Part shown: positions 10,342 through 18,611 of the stretch, one piece after another | Position numbering within the stretch: the stretch's first letter is position 1 | Layout: each line of letters starts with the position of its first letter | Assembly: GCA_052143835.1 (NCBI GenBank) | Contig: JBKQRV010000192.1 | Span: 1 to 64,000, forward strand | DNA from: DASPPM01 sp052143835 | Lineage (GTDB): Bacteria; Pseudomonadota; Alphaproteobacteria; JACZXZ01 | Direction: 5' to 3' | Length of the DNA stretch: 64,000 nt | Notes under the pieces: generated by a model | What the model was told of the DNA's origin: nothing | Databases searched by the model: none | What the model saw: only the letters and a program-made list of their open reading frames with translations | Made by a program: the position numbers and the translations under genes

Positions 10342-11058
10342 ATGGGGATATCCATGCTGCGTGTCCTGCGATCGTCGGCTTTTCTGCTTTCCTTGCCTGT
10401 CCTTCTGTGCGCCTGGCCCCCGATACAGGAACCGAATTCGAATGTACCGCCGTTTGTAGTATCTCAACAAGGGCAGGGCCCAAGCAAGGGCAACGGATCG
10501 CCTTTCCAGGGGGCGACATGGGGGTACTCAACCATCGGGCGCTGCCGCGCTGATGATGGTACTGAGCTCGTCGTTGCGATCCACGGCGAGGCAAAAGACC
10601 AAACAAAAGTCGGACTTCTGGCTGTTGTGGAACCATTCGATGCACAACCGCTAAAGCGACCGGTAGTGCTGGCCGCCGCAGCATTTTATTCGGATGAATG
10701 GGCTTCCTTTTCCGATCTCTGGCACAGGACCGCAAAAATGTTCGATCTGGCTCGCCGTCCTAGCCCCTCCGATCTTGTCACCTGGCATTCAGTCGGCACC
10801 TATCAAGCAATCCACCCAAAATTGGCACTTAGCGAGGGCCCAATGTCACTATGCCCGCAATGCCGCGGCGCATTTGTTCCGGCGAATACAATCGAGCGCG
10901 CTAAGTCGAATGCCACAATTGAGATGATTACCGGCCCGGCAATACGATTCATCTTCAAGGATTCCCAAGGCACATCCGTGTCATTTTCGCTGCCGAAAGG
11001 CGAAATTGGAAATCTTGATCAAATGATTGATCACGTTAAAGAATACCTGTCGAATTAA
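10342..11058 (+). CDS. Exported protein of unknown function, low GC
   Basis: This 238-residue protein is not recognised. The N-terminus (MLRVLRSSAFLLSLPVLLCAW from the second ATG at 10354) looks like a signal peptide, possibly a lipoprotein. The mature part has one CPQC pair near residue 170 and no clear enzyme motif. Base composition and codon use (many A/T third positions) differ sharply from both neighbours, as does the 220-base stretch upstream, which suggests acquired DNA. Either ATG, 10342 or 10354, could be used. Confidence 0.6.
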   Translation: MGISMLRVLRSSAFLLSLPVLLCAWPPIQEPNSNVPPFVVSQQGQGPSKGNGSPFQGATWGYSTIGRCRADDGTELVVAIHGEAKDQTKVGLLAVVEPFDAQPLKRPVVLAAAAFYSDEWASFSDLWHRTAKMFDLARRPSPSDLVTWHSVGTYQAIHPKLALSEGPMSLCPQCRGAFVPANTIERAKSNATIEMITGPAIRFIFKDSQGTSVSFSLPKGEIGNLDQMIDHVKEYLSN

Positions 11059-11142
11059 TTGCGTAGGCGAATAAAGAGGCGCGCGGCCTCACTTGGCCAG
11101 CACGATCGCGCCGCGCCGAGAGCGCCGGTCATTTGCCGCGGA

Positions 11143-11160
11143 GGCGCCTCGTGCGGCGCC
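11143..11160 (-). terminator. Hairpin after the PEBP gene
   Basis: GGCGCC (11143-11148) and GGCGCC (11155-11160) form a self-complementary stem around TCGTGC, 18 bases beyond the minus-strand PEBP stop. It lacks a clear T tract, so it is only a weak terminator or 3'-end stabiliser. Confidence 0.35.
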
Positions 11161-11177
11161 CCCGGGCACGTGCCTTC

Positions 11178-11906
11178 CTACTTCTGCCGCAACTTGGCCA
11201 AGACCTCCGGGTTCTGCGCATAGACGCCGAGCGCCTCGCCCTTGGCCAGCACTTTCCCCTCCATCGCCTTCAAGGCATCGGGGCCGGTGAAGGGACCGGA
11301 GAGGCCGAGGCTGTCGACGCTCAGCGCATAGACGGTGAAGTGGTAATGATGCGGGATCTCGTCGTTCCACGGCGGGCAGGGCCCGTCATAGCCGAAATAT
11401 TGCCCCTTCATCTGCTCGTTCGAGGCGAACACGATGGTGTAGTTGTTGAGGCCGCGCAGACCCACCTTGCTCGGCGATTGCGGCTTGCCGCCGACGGTGC
11501 GGGCGCTCGAGTCCTCGCCGGTCGTAAGGTGCCGCACCTTGGCCGAGATGTCGACCAGCACCCAATGGTAGAAGGTCAGGCGCGGCATGGTGGCGGAGAC
11601 CGTCTTGCCCTCCTGGTTCATGTCGGTGCGGATCGACGGCACGTCGGTATCGAGCGCAATGATGGCGTAGGACTTCGTCCCCGCCGGACCCCGCGACCAT
11701 GAGATCCGCGGGCTCACGTCTGCACCGGGCTTGGTGTGGCCCTCCTTCGCCGGGTTGCAGAAGGCATATTTGTCGGGAATGACCTTGACGCGCGCCAGGG
11801 AATCGACGCTCACCTTGAGCGTCTGGGCCGCCGCCGGCGTCGTCGCGAAAGTTGCCGCCGCGGCGATCGCGAGCAGGCCATAGAGTGCACGCTTGATCAT
11901 AACCAT
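11178..11906 (-). CDS. Secreted PEBP / YbhB-type protein
   Basis: The 242-residue protein has a signal peptide (IKRALYGLLAIAAAATF followed by an AAAQ-type cleavage site) and the ligand-binding blocks of the phosphatidylethanolamine-binding/Raf-kinase-inhibitor family. These are ISWSRGPAGTKSYAI, FYHWVLVDI and the YDGPCPP...HHYHFTVYAL region. Bacterial homologues (YbhB/YbcL) are periplasmic, and their biochemical role is mostly unknown. It lies downstream of the cytochrome bd operon on the same strand, with about 107 bases between cydX and this start, so readthrough is possible but not shown. Confidence 0.85.
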   Translation of the reverse strand: MVMIKRALYGLLAIAAAATFATTPAAAQTLKVSVDSLARVKVIPDKYAFCNPAKEGHTKPGADVSPRISWSRGPAGTKSYAIIALDTDVPSIRTDMNQEGKTVSATMPRLTFYHWVLVDISAKVRHLTTGEDSSARTVGGKPQSPSKVGLRGLNNYTIVFASNEQMKGQYFGYDGPCPPWNDEIPHHYHFTVYALSVDSLGLSGPFTGPDALKAMEGKVLAKGEALGVYAQNPEVLAKLRQK

Positions 11907-12013
11907 GTCGTCCTCCCGTCAGGTTAGCCGTTGCTGGCCGTTCGGTCTCCCAGATATCGCAGTCTTGTCACCCACGCTGCGATTGAACCGCGTCTCATGG
12001 GATCATGCAGCTG

Positions 12014-12130
12014 CTATTTCTCGAATCGCTCGCCCTCCTCGTTCGGCTCCTCGAGCTCGAGCCACATGGCGTTGAGGATCGCGAACGAGCAAGCGAGCCC
12101 GAGGCCGAGAATCCAGGAAAAGTACCACAT
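12014..12130 (-). CDS. cydX: Cytochrome bd small subunit CydX
   Basis: This short gene encodes 38 residues starting MWYFSWILGLGLACSFAILN, which matches the CydX/YbgT family: a single N-out membrane helix with a conserved W-Y/F-SWILG start and an acidic, hydrophilic tail (EEPNEEGERFEK). CydX binds CydA and stabilises the haem groups of the bd oxidase. It lies about 100 bases after cydB on the same strand, the standard place. The conserved N-terminal motif fixes the start. Confidence 0.88.
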   Translation of the reverse strand: MWYFSWILGLGLACSFAILNAMWLELEEPNEEGERFEK

Positions 12131-12230
12131 CGCATGAACCTCGTGAACGTCGCGCGGATCTCACATCATCCCTCAAGACGCCGTCTTAGGCCCCGCCTCG
12201 GGACGAGAAGTCGCGAACCCGCGACATGAT

Positions 12231-13379
12231 TCAATACATCCCTTCCTTGTCCCCCTCGACCTCGCCCACGCTGACCTTGCCGCGCAGCACGCGGAACACG
12301 AAGGCCGTGTAGGCAAGCACGATCGGCAGGAAGATCGCCACCGACACCAGCATGATGAAAAGCGTGGTCTGGCTGCTCGAGGCGTCCCACACGGTAAGGC
12401 TGCTCTTGGGATCGCTCGAGGAGGCCAGGAGGAAGGGGAAGAGGCTCATGCCGGCGGTCGCGATCACGCCTGCGACGCTCAGGCTGCTGGATGCGAAGGC
12501 GAGGAGCGGCCGGCCGAGGCGCAAGGCGCCGGCCGCGCCGATCGCTCCCACATAGCCGATCACAGGCGCCAACATCAGCCAGGGATGGACGCCGAAATTG
12601 CGCAGCCAGGCCCCCGCCTCGCGCGTGACCGTCTTGGCGAGCGGATTGGACGGAGCCGCGGGGTGGATGGCGCTGATGACGACATAGCCGTCGATGCCGA
12701 GCGAGATCCACACCCCCGCGAGCGTGAAAAACACGATCAGCGCCACGGCGGCGAGGCCGCCTGCGCGCGCCGCGCGCGCCGCGATCTCGCCCTCGCTCTT
12801 GAGCGCCAAGAAGGTGCCGCCGTGCATCGCGAGCATGGCGACGCTCACCAGGCCGGAGAGAAGGCCGAAGGGATTGAGGAGGCCCAAGAGCCCGCCCTCA
12901 TAGGTGATGCGGAGCGTGTCGTCGAAACGGAACGGCACGCCGAGGAAGAGATTGCCGAAGGCGACCCCGAAGACGAGCGATGGCACGAGGCCCGCCACGA
13001 AGAAGGCCCAATCCCAGCCGCGGCGCCACGCCCCGCCTTCGAGCTTGCTGCGGAACGTGATGGCGCAGGGGCGGAGGATGAGGGCCACGAGCACCAGGAA
13101 CATCGCGAGATAGAAGCCGGAGAAGGAGACTGCGTAGACCGGCGGCCAGGCCGCGAACGCGGCCCCGCCGCCGAGCACGAACCAGATCTGGTTGCCCTCC
13201 CAGACCGGCCCGATGACGTTGAGCAGCACGCGCCTCTCAGCATCGCCGCGCGCGACGAAGGGCTGCAGCATGGCGATCCCGAGGTCGAAGCCGTCCATCA
13301 CCGCGAAGCCGATGAGGACGATGCCGAGAAGCGCCCACCAGATGAAGCGCAGCAGTCCGTAGCCGAGCGGAATCTCCAT
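12231..13379 (-). CDS. cydB: Cytochrome bd ubiquinol oxidase subunit II
   Basis: The 382-residue polytopic membrane protein begins with the typical CydB N-terminal helix and FAVMDGFDLGIAML, followed by GPVWEGNQIWF(V)LGGGA, both hallmarks of the family. About eight to nine hydrophobic segments are visible. With CydA it forms the quinol-oxidising, oxygen-reducing terminal oxidase of the cytoplasmic membrane, used at low oxygen or under respiratory inhibition. It starts three bases after the cydA stop, so translation is coupled. Confidence 0.95.
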   Translation of the reverse strand: MEIPLGYGLLRFIWWALLGIVLIGFAVMDGFDLGIAMLQPFVARGDAERRVLLNVIGPVWEGNQIWFVLGGGAAFAAWPPVYAVSFSGFYLAMFLVLVALILRPCAITFRSKLEGGAWRRGWDWAFFVAGLVPSLVFGVAFGNLFLGVPFRFDDTLRITYEGGLLGLLNPFGLLSGLVSVAMLAMHGGTFLALKSEGEIAARAARAGGLAAVALIVFFTLAGVWISLGIDGYVVISAIHPAAPSNPLAKTVTREAGAWLRNFGVHPWLMLAPVIGYVGAIGAAGALRLGRPLLAFASSSLSVAGVIATAGMSLFPFLLASSSDPKSSLTVWDASSSQTTLFIMLVSVAIFLPIVLAYTAFVFRVLRGKVSVGEVEGDKEGMY

Positions 13380-13382
13380 CGC

Positions 13383-14948
13383 CTATTCCCCTGCGGCCGC
13401 CGCGGCCTCGCCCGCCGCCGCGGCACCATGGCCGCCGCCGGGACCGAGGCGGATGTATTTCACCAAGAGATAGACATCGACGAGTGCCAACGTGGAATAG
13501 AACAGCACGAAGCCGGCCAGGCTGAAGATCACGTTCCCGAGCGGCAGCGAGGAGGCGCCGAGGAAGGTCGGCAGCACGCCTTCGATCGCCCAGGGCTGGC
13601 GCCCGTATTCTGCGACGATCCAACCGAGCTCGGCGGCGAGCCATGGCAGCGGCAGGCTGAAAAGAGCCAATTGGAGGAACCAGCGCCGTGCCAGGCGCCG
13701 GCGCGAGGCGAGATAAAAGGCGAGCGCGAAAAGCGCGATGAAATAGAAGCCGCAGCCCACCATCACGCGGAACGACCAGAAGAGGGCGAGCACGTTCGGC
13801 ACGGTCGAAAGCGCGGCCTCATGGATCTCGGCGTCGCTCGCATTGAGAATATCGGGCCGGATGCGCTTCAGGAGAAGCGCGTAGCCGAGATCGCCGAAGA
13901 AGGGTTGCATCGCCGGCGCCACGGTGGTGGGCATCGTGCCGCTCGCGCGCATCGCCTCGAGCTCGCGGTAGGCGATGAGGCCGTTGCGGATGCGCTGCTC
14001 GCCCTCGCCGACCAGCTGCTTGATGCCCTCGACCGGAATATCGAGCGAGCGCGTCGCGATCAGCCCCATGACCCACGGCACGCGGATGGCGTAATCGGTC
14101 CTCTCGGCCGCGCGATCGGGAAGGCCGAAGATGGTGAAGCTCGCGGGCGGCGGCTCGGTCTCCCACATGGCCTCGACGGCGGCGAGCTTCATCTTCTGGT
14201 TGAGGGTCGCCTCGTAACCGCTTTCATCGCCCAGCACCACGACGGAAAGCGCCGAGGCCAAGCCGAAGCTCGCGGCGACCGTGAGCGAGCGCTTGGCCAG
14301 CGCCGTGTGGCGTCCGCGCAAGAGGTACCAGGCGGCGACCGAGAGCACGAACATGGAGCCCGTGACGTAGCCCGCGCTCACCGTGTGCACGAATTTGGAC
14401 TGCACCACCGGATTGAACAGCACGTCGTAGAAGGAGGTGATCTCCATGCGCATGGTCGCGGGATTGAAGTGGGCGCCGACGGGGTTCTGCATCCAGCCAT
14501 TGGCGACCAGAATCCAGAGCGCCGAGAAATTGCTGCCGAGCGCCACCAGCCAAGTCACGGAGAGATGGCCGAGCTTGCTCATGCGCTCCCAGCCGAAGAA
14601 GAAGAGGCCCACGAACGTGGCCTCGAGGAAGAAGGCCATGAGGCCCTCTATCGCCAGCGGCGCGCCGAAGATGTCGCCGACATAATGGCTGAAGTAGGCC
14701 CAATTGGTGCCGAACTGGAACTCCATGGTGATGCCGGTCGCCACACCCATGGCGAAGTTGATGCCGAAGAGGGTGCCCCAGAACTTCGTCATCTCGCGCC
14801 AGATGGCGCGGCCGGTCATCACGTAGACGCTCTCCATGATGGCGAGCAGCAAGGACAGGCCGAGCGTCAAGGGGACGAAGAGGAAATGGTAAAGTGCCGT
14901 CAGCCCGAACTGCAGGCGCGAGAGCTGGACGACGTCGAGTTCCGGCAT
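13383..14948 (-). CDS. cydA: Cytochrome bd ubiquinol oxidase subunit I
   Basis: This 521-residue CydA has the expected ligands: His21 (haem b595), His187 in SKFVHTVSAGY and Met395 in SFRVM (haem b558), and the proton-path acids Glu100 and Glu108 in LAIEGLMAFFLEAT. The Q-loop region (GDESGYEATLNQKMKLAAVEA) is present, and no long insertion follows it, so it is a short-loop type. The start MPELDVVQLSRLQFG is the conserved N-terminus and lies one base past the cydP stop. The C-terminal tail is rich in Ala, Gly and Glu. Whether it is the cyanide-insensitive variant cannot be told by eye. Confidence 0.95.
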   Translation of the reverse strand: MPELDVVQLSRLQFGLTALYHFLFVPLTLGLSLLLAIMESVYVMTGRAIWREMTKFWGTLFGINFAMGVATGITMEFQFGTNWAYFSHYVGDIFGAPLAIEGLMAFFLEATFVGLFFFGWERMSKLGHLSVTWLVALGSNFSALWILVANGWMQNPVGAHFNPATMRMEITSFYDVLFNPVVQSKFVHTVSAGYVTGSMFVLSVAAWYLLRGRHTALAKRSLTVAASFGLASALSVVVLGDESGYEATLNQKMKLAAVEAMWETEPPPASFTIFGLPDRAAERTDYAIRVPWVMGLIATRSLDIPVEGIKQLVGEGEQRIRNGLIAYRELEAMRASGTMPTTVAPAMQPFFGDLGYALLLKRIRPDILNASDAEIHEAALSTVPNVLALFWSFRVMVGCGFYFIALFALAFYLASRRRLARRWFLQLALFSLPLPWLAAELGWIVAEYGRQPWAIEGVLPTFLGASSLPLGNVIFSLAGFVLFYSTLALVDVYLLVKYIRLGPGGGHGAAAAGEAAAAAGE

Positions 14949-14949
14949 C

Positions 14950-15123
14950 TCAACGCTCCACGCTTGGGCCGAGGGGCGACAAGAGATGCGCCGAGACGCC
15001 CTCGGACGTAAACCGGGCGCCGTTGGGCAGAGCGAAGAAGGCGACGTAAAGCACGCCGAGCGCCAAGACTTTGAAGGCAAGCGCCGCCCCGATCTCGCGC
15101 AGGAGCCTGTGTCTCCGCCGCAT
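14950..15123 (-). CDS. cydP: Small membrane protein CydP, first gene of the bd oxidase operon
   Basis: This 57-residue gene runs directly into cydA (one base between stop and start). It has a positively charged start (MRRRHRLLREI), one hydrophobic helix with the phrase AFKVLALGVLYVAFFALP, and a short polar tail. This pattern, an FK-LAL-Y-AFF helix encoded just before cydA, is that of the putative oxidase small subunit CydP of proteobacteria. The assignment rests on the motif and the position. It is distinct from CydX at the other end of the operon. Confidence 0.78.
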   Translation of the reverse strand: MRRRHRLLREIGAALAFKVLALGVLYVAFFALPNGARFTSEGVSAHLLSPLGPSVER

Positions 15124-15152
15124 GGCTTGCTTGCCTCCCGCCGCCGGGCTGC

Positions 15153-15177
15153 CCGAGCGGCCGGGCAGGCCGCTCGG
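15153..15177. promoter_or_regulatory. Hairpin in the cyd operon leader
   Basis: A perfect 10-bp stem (CCGAGCGGCC at 15153-15162 and GGCCGCTCGG at 15168-15177) with a 5-base loop lies 30 bases upstream of cydP and 74 bases past the HTH gene stop. There is no T run on the minus-strand side. It could be a weak intergenic terminator or a leader structure. Confidence 0.4.
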
Positions 15178-15250
15178 ATTGAGGGCCTAAGTCTGTTCCC
15201 TCCGCGGCGGGATTTCAACCATATCCGTCTGACGGTCGTGGCGTTAAGCC

Positions 15251-15592
15251 TCAGGCGGCGCGCACGACGAAGTTCACATGGATTTCGTCATAAGGAAACA
15301 CGATCCGCCCATCGTCTATACGGTCGAGCACGCCGGCTTTGAGGAGCGATTGCACGTCGCCATGGACCGATTTCACGTCGCGGCCCACGCGTCGGGCAAT
15401 CTCGCGAATGGCGAGCGGGCCGACGCCGGTCATGGCACGGACGATTTCCCAACGCTTCGGGGTCAACACCTTCCACAATAATTCCAGGCTAGCGAAGCCG
15501 ATGAACCCACCTTGCTTCTCGCCCCGGAAGGCGCGGCGCATCCGGCTTTTGGTTTCGTCAAGCGACGAGACGCCAATCGTAACGGTGTTCAT
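15251..15592 (-). CDS. Antitoxin-like winged-HTH DNA-binding protein (HVO_A0114-type family)
   Basis: The 113-residue protein has a basic N-terminal segment and a winged helix-turn-helix: LLWKVLTPKRWEIVRAM, then IREIARRVGRDVKSVHGDVQ (recognition helix), then a wing GRIVFPYDEIHVNF. This matches HVO_A0114-type putative DNA-binding proteins, which commonly sit beside a TumE-family toxin gene. No toxin gene is present here on either side. A 20-base palindrome and a good promoter lie immediately upstream, so autorepression is likely. The ribosome site GAAGGA precedes the ATG. Confidence 0.75.
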   Translation of the reverse strand: MNTVTIGVSSLDETKSRMRRAFRGEKQGGFIGFASLELLWKVLTPKRWEIVRAMTGVGPLAIREIARRVGRDVKSVHGDVQSLLKAGVLDRIDDGRIVFPYDEIHVNFVVRAA

Positions 15593-15619
15593 TTTCCTTC
15601 AGCAGCAGGGCGGCGTGTA

Positions 15620-15639
15620 TGTTGGTATCCATACCAACA
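15620..15639. promoter_or_regulatory. Perfect palindrome, probable operator of the HTH gene
   Basis: TGTTGGTAT and ATACCAACA are perfect 9-base arms separated by CC. The site is 28 to 47 bases before the HTH start codon and overlaps the predicted -10 box, the position expected for an autorepressor. Confidence 0.7.
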
Positions 15640-15656
15640 CCTATCGCTGTCGTCAA
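15628..15656 (-). promoter_or_regulatory. Predicted promoter of the HTH gene
   Basis: On the minus strand, TTGACG (15656-15651) and TATGGA (15633-15628) are separated by 17 bases. Transcription would start just inside the leader of the HTH gene. The -10 box lies within the palindrome at 15620-15639. Confidence 0.5.
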
Positions 15657-15734
15657 TGGGCGGCCAACGGCGGACCGAAGCGCGCTGGTTATGGAATTTT
15701 CGCCTTGCGACAGGACCGGACCTTTCAGTCCGTT

Positions 15735-16556
15735 TCAAATTGATGAGACGCTCCGCCTTCGCCGCACGGTCGCTCGGCTGACGAAATCCTCGACGATCTC
15801 CGCGGCGCCGTGATCGTAAAGGTCGACATGCCCGGCTTCAGGCAGGAGGCGAAGCTCCTTCGGCTCGACGGCCGCAGCGAAGAGCCGCTTGCCGAATTTG
15901 AGCGGCACCTGCCGGTCGCGCTCGCCGTGGACGATCAAGAGCGGCATGGCGACGCTAGCGATGCGGCCGATCGAATCGAAGCGATCACGCAGAAGCCAGC
16001 GCACGGGCGTCCACCAGTAGTGATGCGCGGCCACGTCGACGAGCGAGGTGAAGGGGGCCTCCAACACGAGGGCCGCGGCCTCGCGCTCGTGCGCCATCTC
16101 GCTCGCGACGCCGGTCCCGAGCGATTCCCCGTAAATGACGGTGTCCGAGGGCAGGATGGCTTGCGCGGCCACGAAATCCAGGGCGCCGCGGGCGTCCTGG
16201 TAGGCCGCCGCCTCGCTCGGGCGGCCGGGGTTTCCCGCATAGCCGCGATAGCTCGCCAAGAGGAAGCCGTAGCCGCGGTCCATGAAATAGCGTGCCTTGA
16301 AGGCGCGGTCGCCGAAGTGGCCGGCGTTGCCGTGGAAATAGACGATGGTGGCCCGTCCGGCCGGCGCCTTGAACCAGGCCTTGAGCATGAGCCCGTCGCC
16401 AGCCGGATAGCGCACGAGGCTCATGTCGGGGACGCCCGCTTCGGCGGGGGTGCCTGGCTTGCCCAAGGGCACGAACACGAGGCGGCGCTGGAGCGCATAG
16501 AGCACCCCGTTGACACCCGCATAAGCGGTGGCGGCGGCCGTCAGAACGTCGACCAT
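15735..16556 (-). CDS. Alpha/beta hydrolase, BEM46/ABHD-like
   Basis: The 273-residue protein begins with a short hydrophobic segment (membrane anchor or signal) and then an alpha/beta hydrolase fold. It has the oxyanion-loop HGNAG, nucleophile elbow GESLG, an acid in HGERDRQVP and the His in EAGHVDLYD. These fit the family of membrane-associated serine hydrolases typified by BEM46 and ABHD17. The substrate is unknown. The start at 16556 is preferred over one 90 bases upstream, which would add a basic, non-family leader. A GAGAAGAGGGAAG purine-rich stretch precedes it. Confidence 0.82.
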   Translation of the reverse strand: MVDVLTAAATAYAGVNGVLYALQRRLVFVPLGKPGTPAEAGVPDMSLVRYPAGDGLMLKAWFKAPAGRATIVYFHGNAGHFGDRAFKARYFMDRGYGFLLASYRGYAGNPGRPSEAAAYQDARGALDFVAAQAILPSDTVIYGESLGTGVASEMAHEREAAALVLEAPFTSLVDVAAHHYWWTPVRWLLRDRFDSIGRIASVAMPLLIVHGERDRQVPLKFGKRLFAAAVEPKELRLLPEAGHVDLYDHGAAEIVEDFVSRATVRRRRSVSSI

Positions 16557-16760
16557 CTTCCCTCTTCTCCCGGGAGCTTCGGGCAAGCACCTGTCATTAT
16601 ACGTCAAGCGCGGCGGCGCCGCTCTCCCGATGCGTGCCGCCGCCAAGCGGGGCTGCGCGGCCTATCGTGACGCATTTGTGATGCTGGCCCTCTATGCCGG
16701 CTGCGACCCGCATGCGATAGTGGCCGCCTGGATCCTGCGCCGGGCGGGACGCGGCACACG

Positions 16761-18524
16761 ATGACGATCGCCACCCAGCCGAGACACGCCGCGGCCGGCG
16801 AGCTGCCGCGGGCCGATCTGGTGATGCGGCGCCTGAGAAGCGCCAGCGGGCTCGTGCTCTTCTCCTACGTGCTCACGCACCTCCTCAACCATGCGCTCGG
16901 CCTCATTTCGCTTTCGGCGCAGGAAACCGGCCTCGTCTGGTTCATGGCCTTCTGGCGCAATCCGCTGGCCACGACGGCGCTCTACGGCGCGTTTCTCACC
17001 CACATAACGCTTGCCTTCGTGAAGCTCTATCAGCGCCGCTCGCTCCGCATGCCCGCGTGGGAGGCGACGCAGCTGCTCCTCGGGCTCGCAGTCCCGCCGC
17101 TCCTCATCGAGCACGTCCTCGGCACGCGCCTCGCCTATGAACTGTTGAACCTTCACGACAACTACTTCTACGTCCAACTCGTGCTGTGGAAGCTCGCCCC
17201 CGAGCTCGGCGTGATGCAGGTTGTCGTCCTGATCGTCGCCTGGACCCACGGCTGCATCGGTCTCCATTTCTGGCTGCGCATCCGGCCCTGGTACCGTCGC
17301 CGCATGCCCTTCCTCTATGCGTTGGCCCTTCTCGTGCCGTTCCTTGCGCTTCTCGGCTTCGCCGAGGCGAGCCGCGAGGTCGCGGCGATCAGCGAGGACC
17401 CGCCGCGATACCAGGCCGCACTCCAGGCGATCAATCTCCCCACGGCCGCGGCCGCCGCCGTGATCTATAACGTGAGGGACGCCTTCCTCTACGGCTTTGC
17501 CGTTGCGATCGCGGGCGTGCTCGCAGCACGGCTCCTCCGCGCCCGGCTCGAGTGGCGCCGCGGCATGGTGCGGGTGAACTATTCGAGCGGCCGGCGCGTC
17601 GAATTCCCCCACGGCGCGAGCCTGCTCGAGATCAGCCGGGCTTCCGGCGTGCCCCACGCTTCGGTCTGCGGCGGGCGCGGGCGTTGCTCGACCTGCCGCG
17701 TGCGCATCACGCAAGGGATCGAGCGCCAGGCGGCCCCGAGCCGCGAGGAGCTGCGCGTGCTGCAGCGCGTGGGGGCGGCGCCGAACGTCCGCCTCGCCTG
17801 CCAGCTTCGCCCGATCGGCGAGCTCAGCGTGACAACGCTGCTGCCGCCCACCGCCGGTGCTGCCGACTCGACCGGCTCGCCCCGGCACTATCAGGGCGAA
17901 GAGCGCGAAATCGCCATTCTGTTCGCCGATCTGCGCGCATTCACCAAGTTCTCCGAGCGCCGGCTGCCCTACGACGTGGTGTTCGTGCTCAACCGCTATT
18001 TCGCCGCCATGGGCCATGCCGTCGAGAGCGCCGGCGGCCGGGTCGACAAGTTCATCGGCGACGGCGTCATGGCGCTTTTCGGCATCGACGAGGGACCGGA
18101 GCGCGGCTGCCGCTCGGCACTCGCCGCCGCGCGCGGAATGGTCGTTGAGCTCGCCGAGCTCAACAGCTCGCTGTCCTACGAGCTCAGCGAGCCCTTGCGC
18201 ATCGGCATCGGCATCCACGCCGGCCCCGTGATCGTCGGCGAGATGGGCTATGAGCGCGCGACCACGCTCACCGCCGTCGGCGATGCGGTCAACACCGCAA
18301 GCCGGATCGAGGCGCTCACCAAGGAGTACGCCGCCGAGCTCGTCGTCTCCGAGGACGTCGTCCGCTACGCGGGCCTCGACCCGAGCCCCTACTCCCGACA
18401 CGAAATCATGGTGCGCGGCCGCCAGCAGCCGCTCGCCATCTTCGTCGTCAAGGAAGCGCTCAGCCTGCCCGACGCGCTGGCGCCGACGACGGCGCGCGTG
18501 GAGGCGCGCGCAGGGGCTCTCTGA
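16761..18524 (+). CDS. Membrane cytochrome-like / 2Fe-2S ferredoxin / class III adenylate cyclase fusion
   Basis: This is a three-part, 587-residue protein. Residues about 28-258 contain six hydrophobic segments with histidines at 40, 44, 81, 118, 163 and 169, resembling the haem-b anchor of succinate dehydrogenase or fumarate reductase. Residues about 268-360 form a plant-type 2Fe-2S domain with Cys303, Cys309, Cys312 and Cys347. Residues about 380-565 are a class III nucleotide cyclase with metal-binding Asp390 and Asp434, Lys430 and the VGDAVNTASR block (Asn511, Arg515). All key catalytic residues are present, so cyclic nucleotide synthesis is probable, perhaps cAMP. Control by quinone-pool or iron-sulfur redox state is an inference. 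A cytochrome P460 gene follows. Confidence 0.85.
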   Translation: MTIATQPRHAAAGELPRADLVMRRLRSASGLVLFSYVLTHLLNHALGLISLSAQETGLVWFMAFWRNPLATTALYGAFLTHITLAFVKLYQRRSLRMPAWEATQLLLGLAVPPLLIEHVLGTRLAYELLNLHDNYFYVQLVLWKLAPELGVMQVVVLIVAWTHGCIGLHFWLRIRPWYRRRMPFLYALALLVPFLALLGFAEASREVAAISEDPPRYQAALQAINLPTAAAAAVIYNVRDAFLYGFAVAIAGVLAARLLRARLEWRRGMVRVNYSSGRRVEFPHGASLLEISRASGVPHASVCGGRGRCSTCRVRITQGIERQAAPSREELRVLQRVGAAPNVRLACQLRPIGELSVTTLLPPTAGAADSTGSPRHYQGEEREIAILFADLRAFTKFSERRLPYDVVFVLNRYFAAMGHAVESAGGRVDKFIGDGVMALFGIDEGPERGCRSALAAARGMVVELAELNSSLSYELSEPLRIGIGIHAGPVIVGEMGYERATTLTAVGDAVNTASRIEALTKEYAAELVVSEDVVRYAGLDPSPYSRHEIMVRGRQQPLAIFVVKEALSLPDALAPTTARVEARAGAL

Positions 18525-18611
18525 CTCCGCTTGGCACCCGCATGCGCGACAAGGCAATGACAAGCGCGCCTATAAGAGCACAGAATGGCAAAAACGGACA
18601 AGGAGGCGGAA

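Noticed and set aside
12585..15011. A long plus-strand open frame opposite cydAB
   Set aside because: It is rich in Glu, His, Arg and Ala with no domain pattern and mirrors the cydA/cydB codons; it results from GC-rich third positions.
15591..15636. A 24-codon frame beginning inside the operator palindrome, minus strand (MDTNIHAALLLKENEH)
   Set aside because: It overlaps the HTH start in another frame and has no ribosome site; resemblance to a TumE N-terminus was considered but is too weak.
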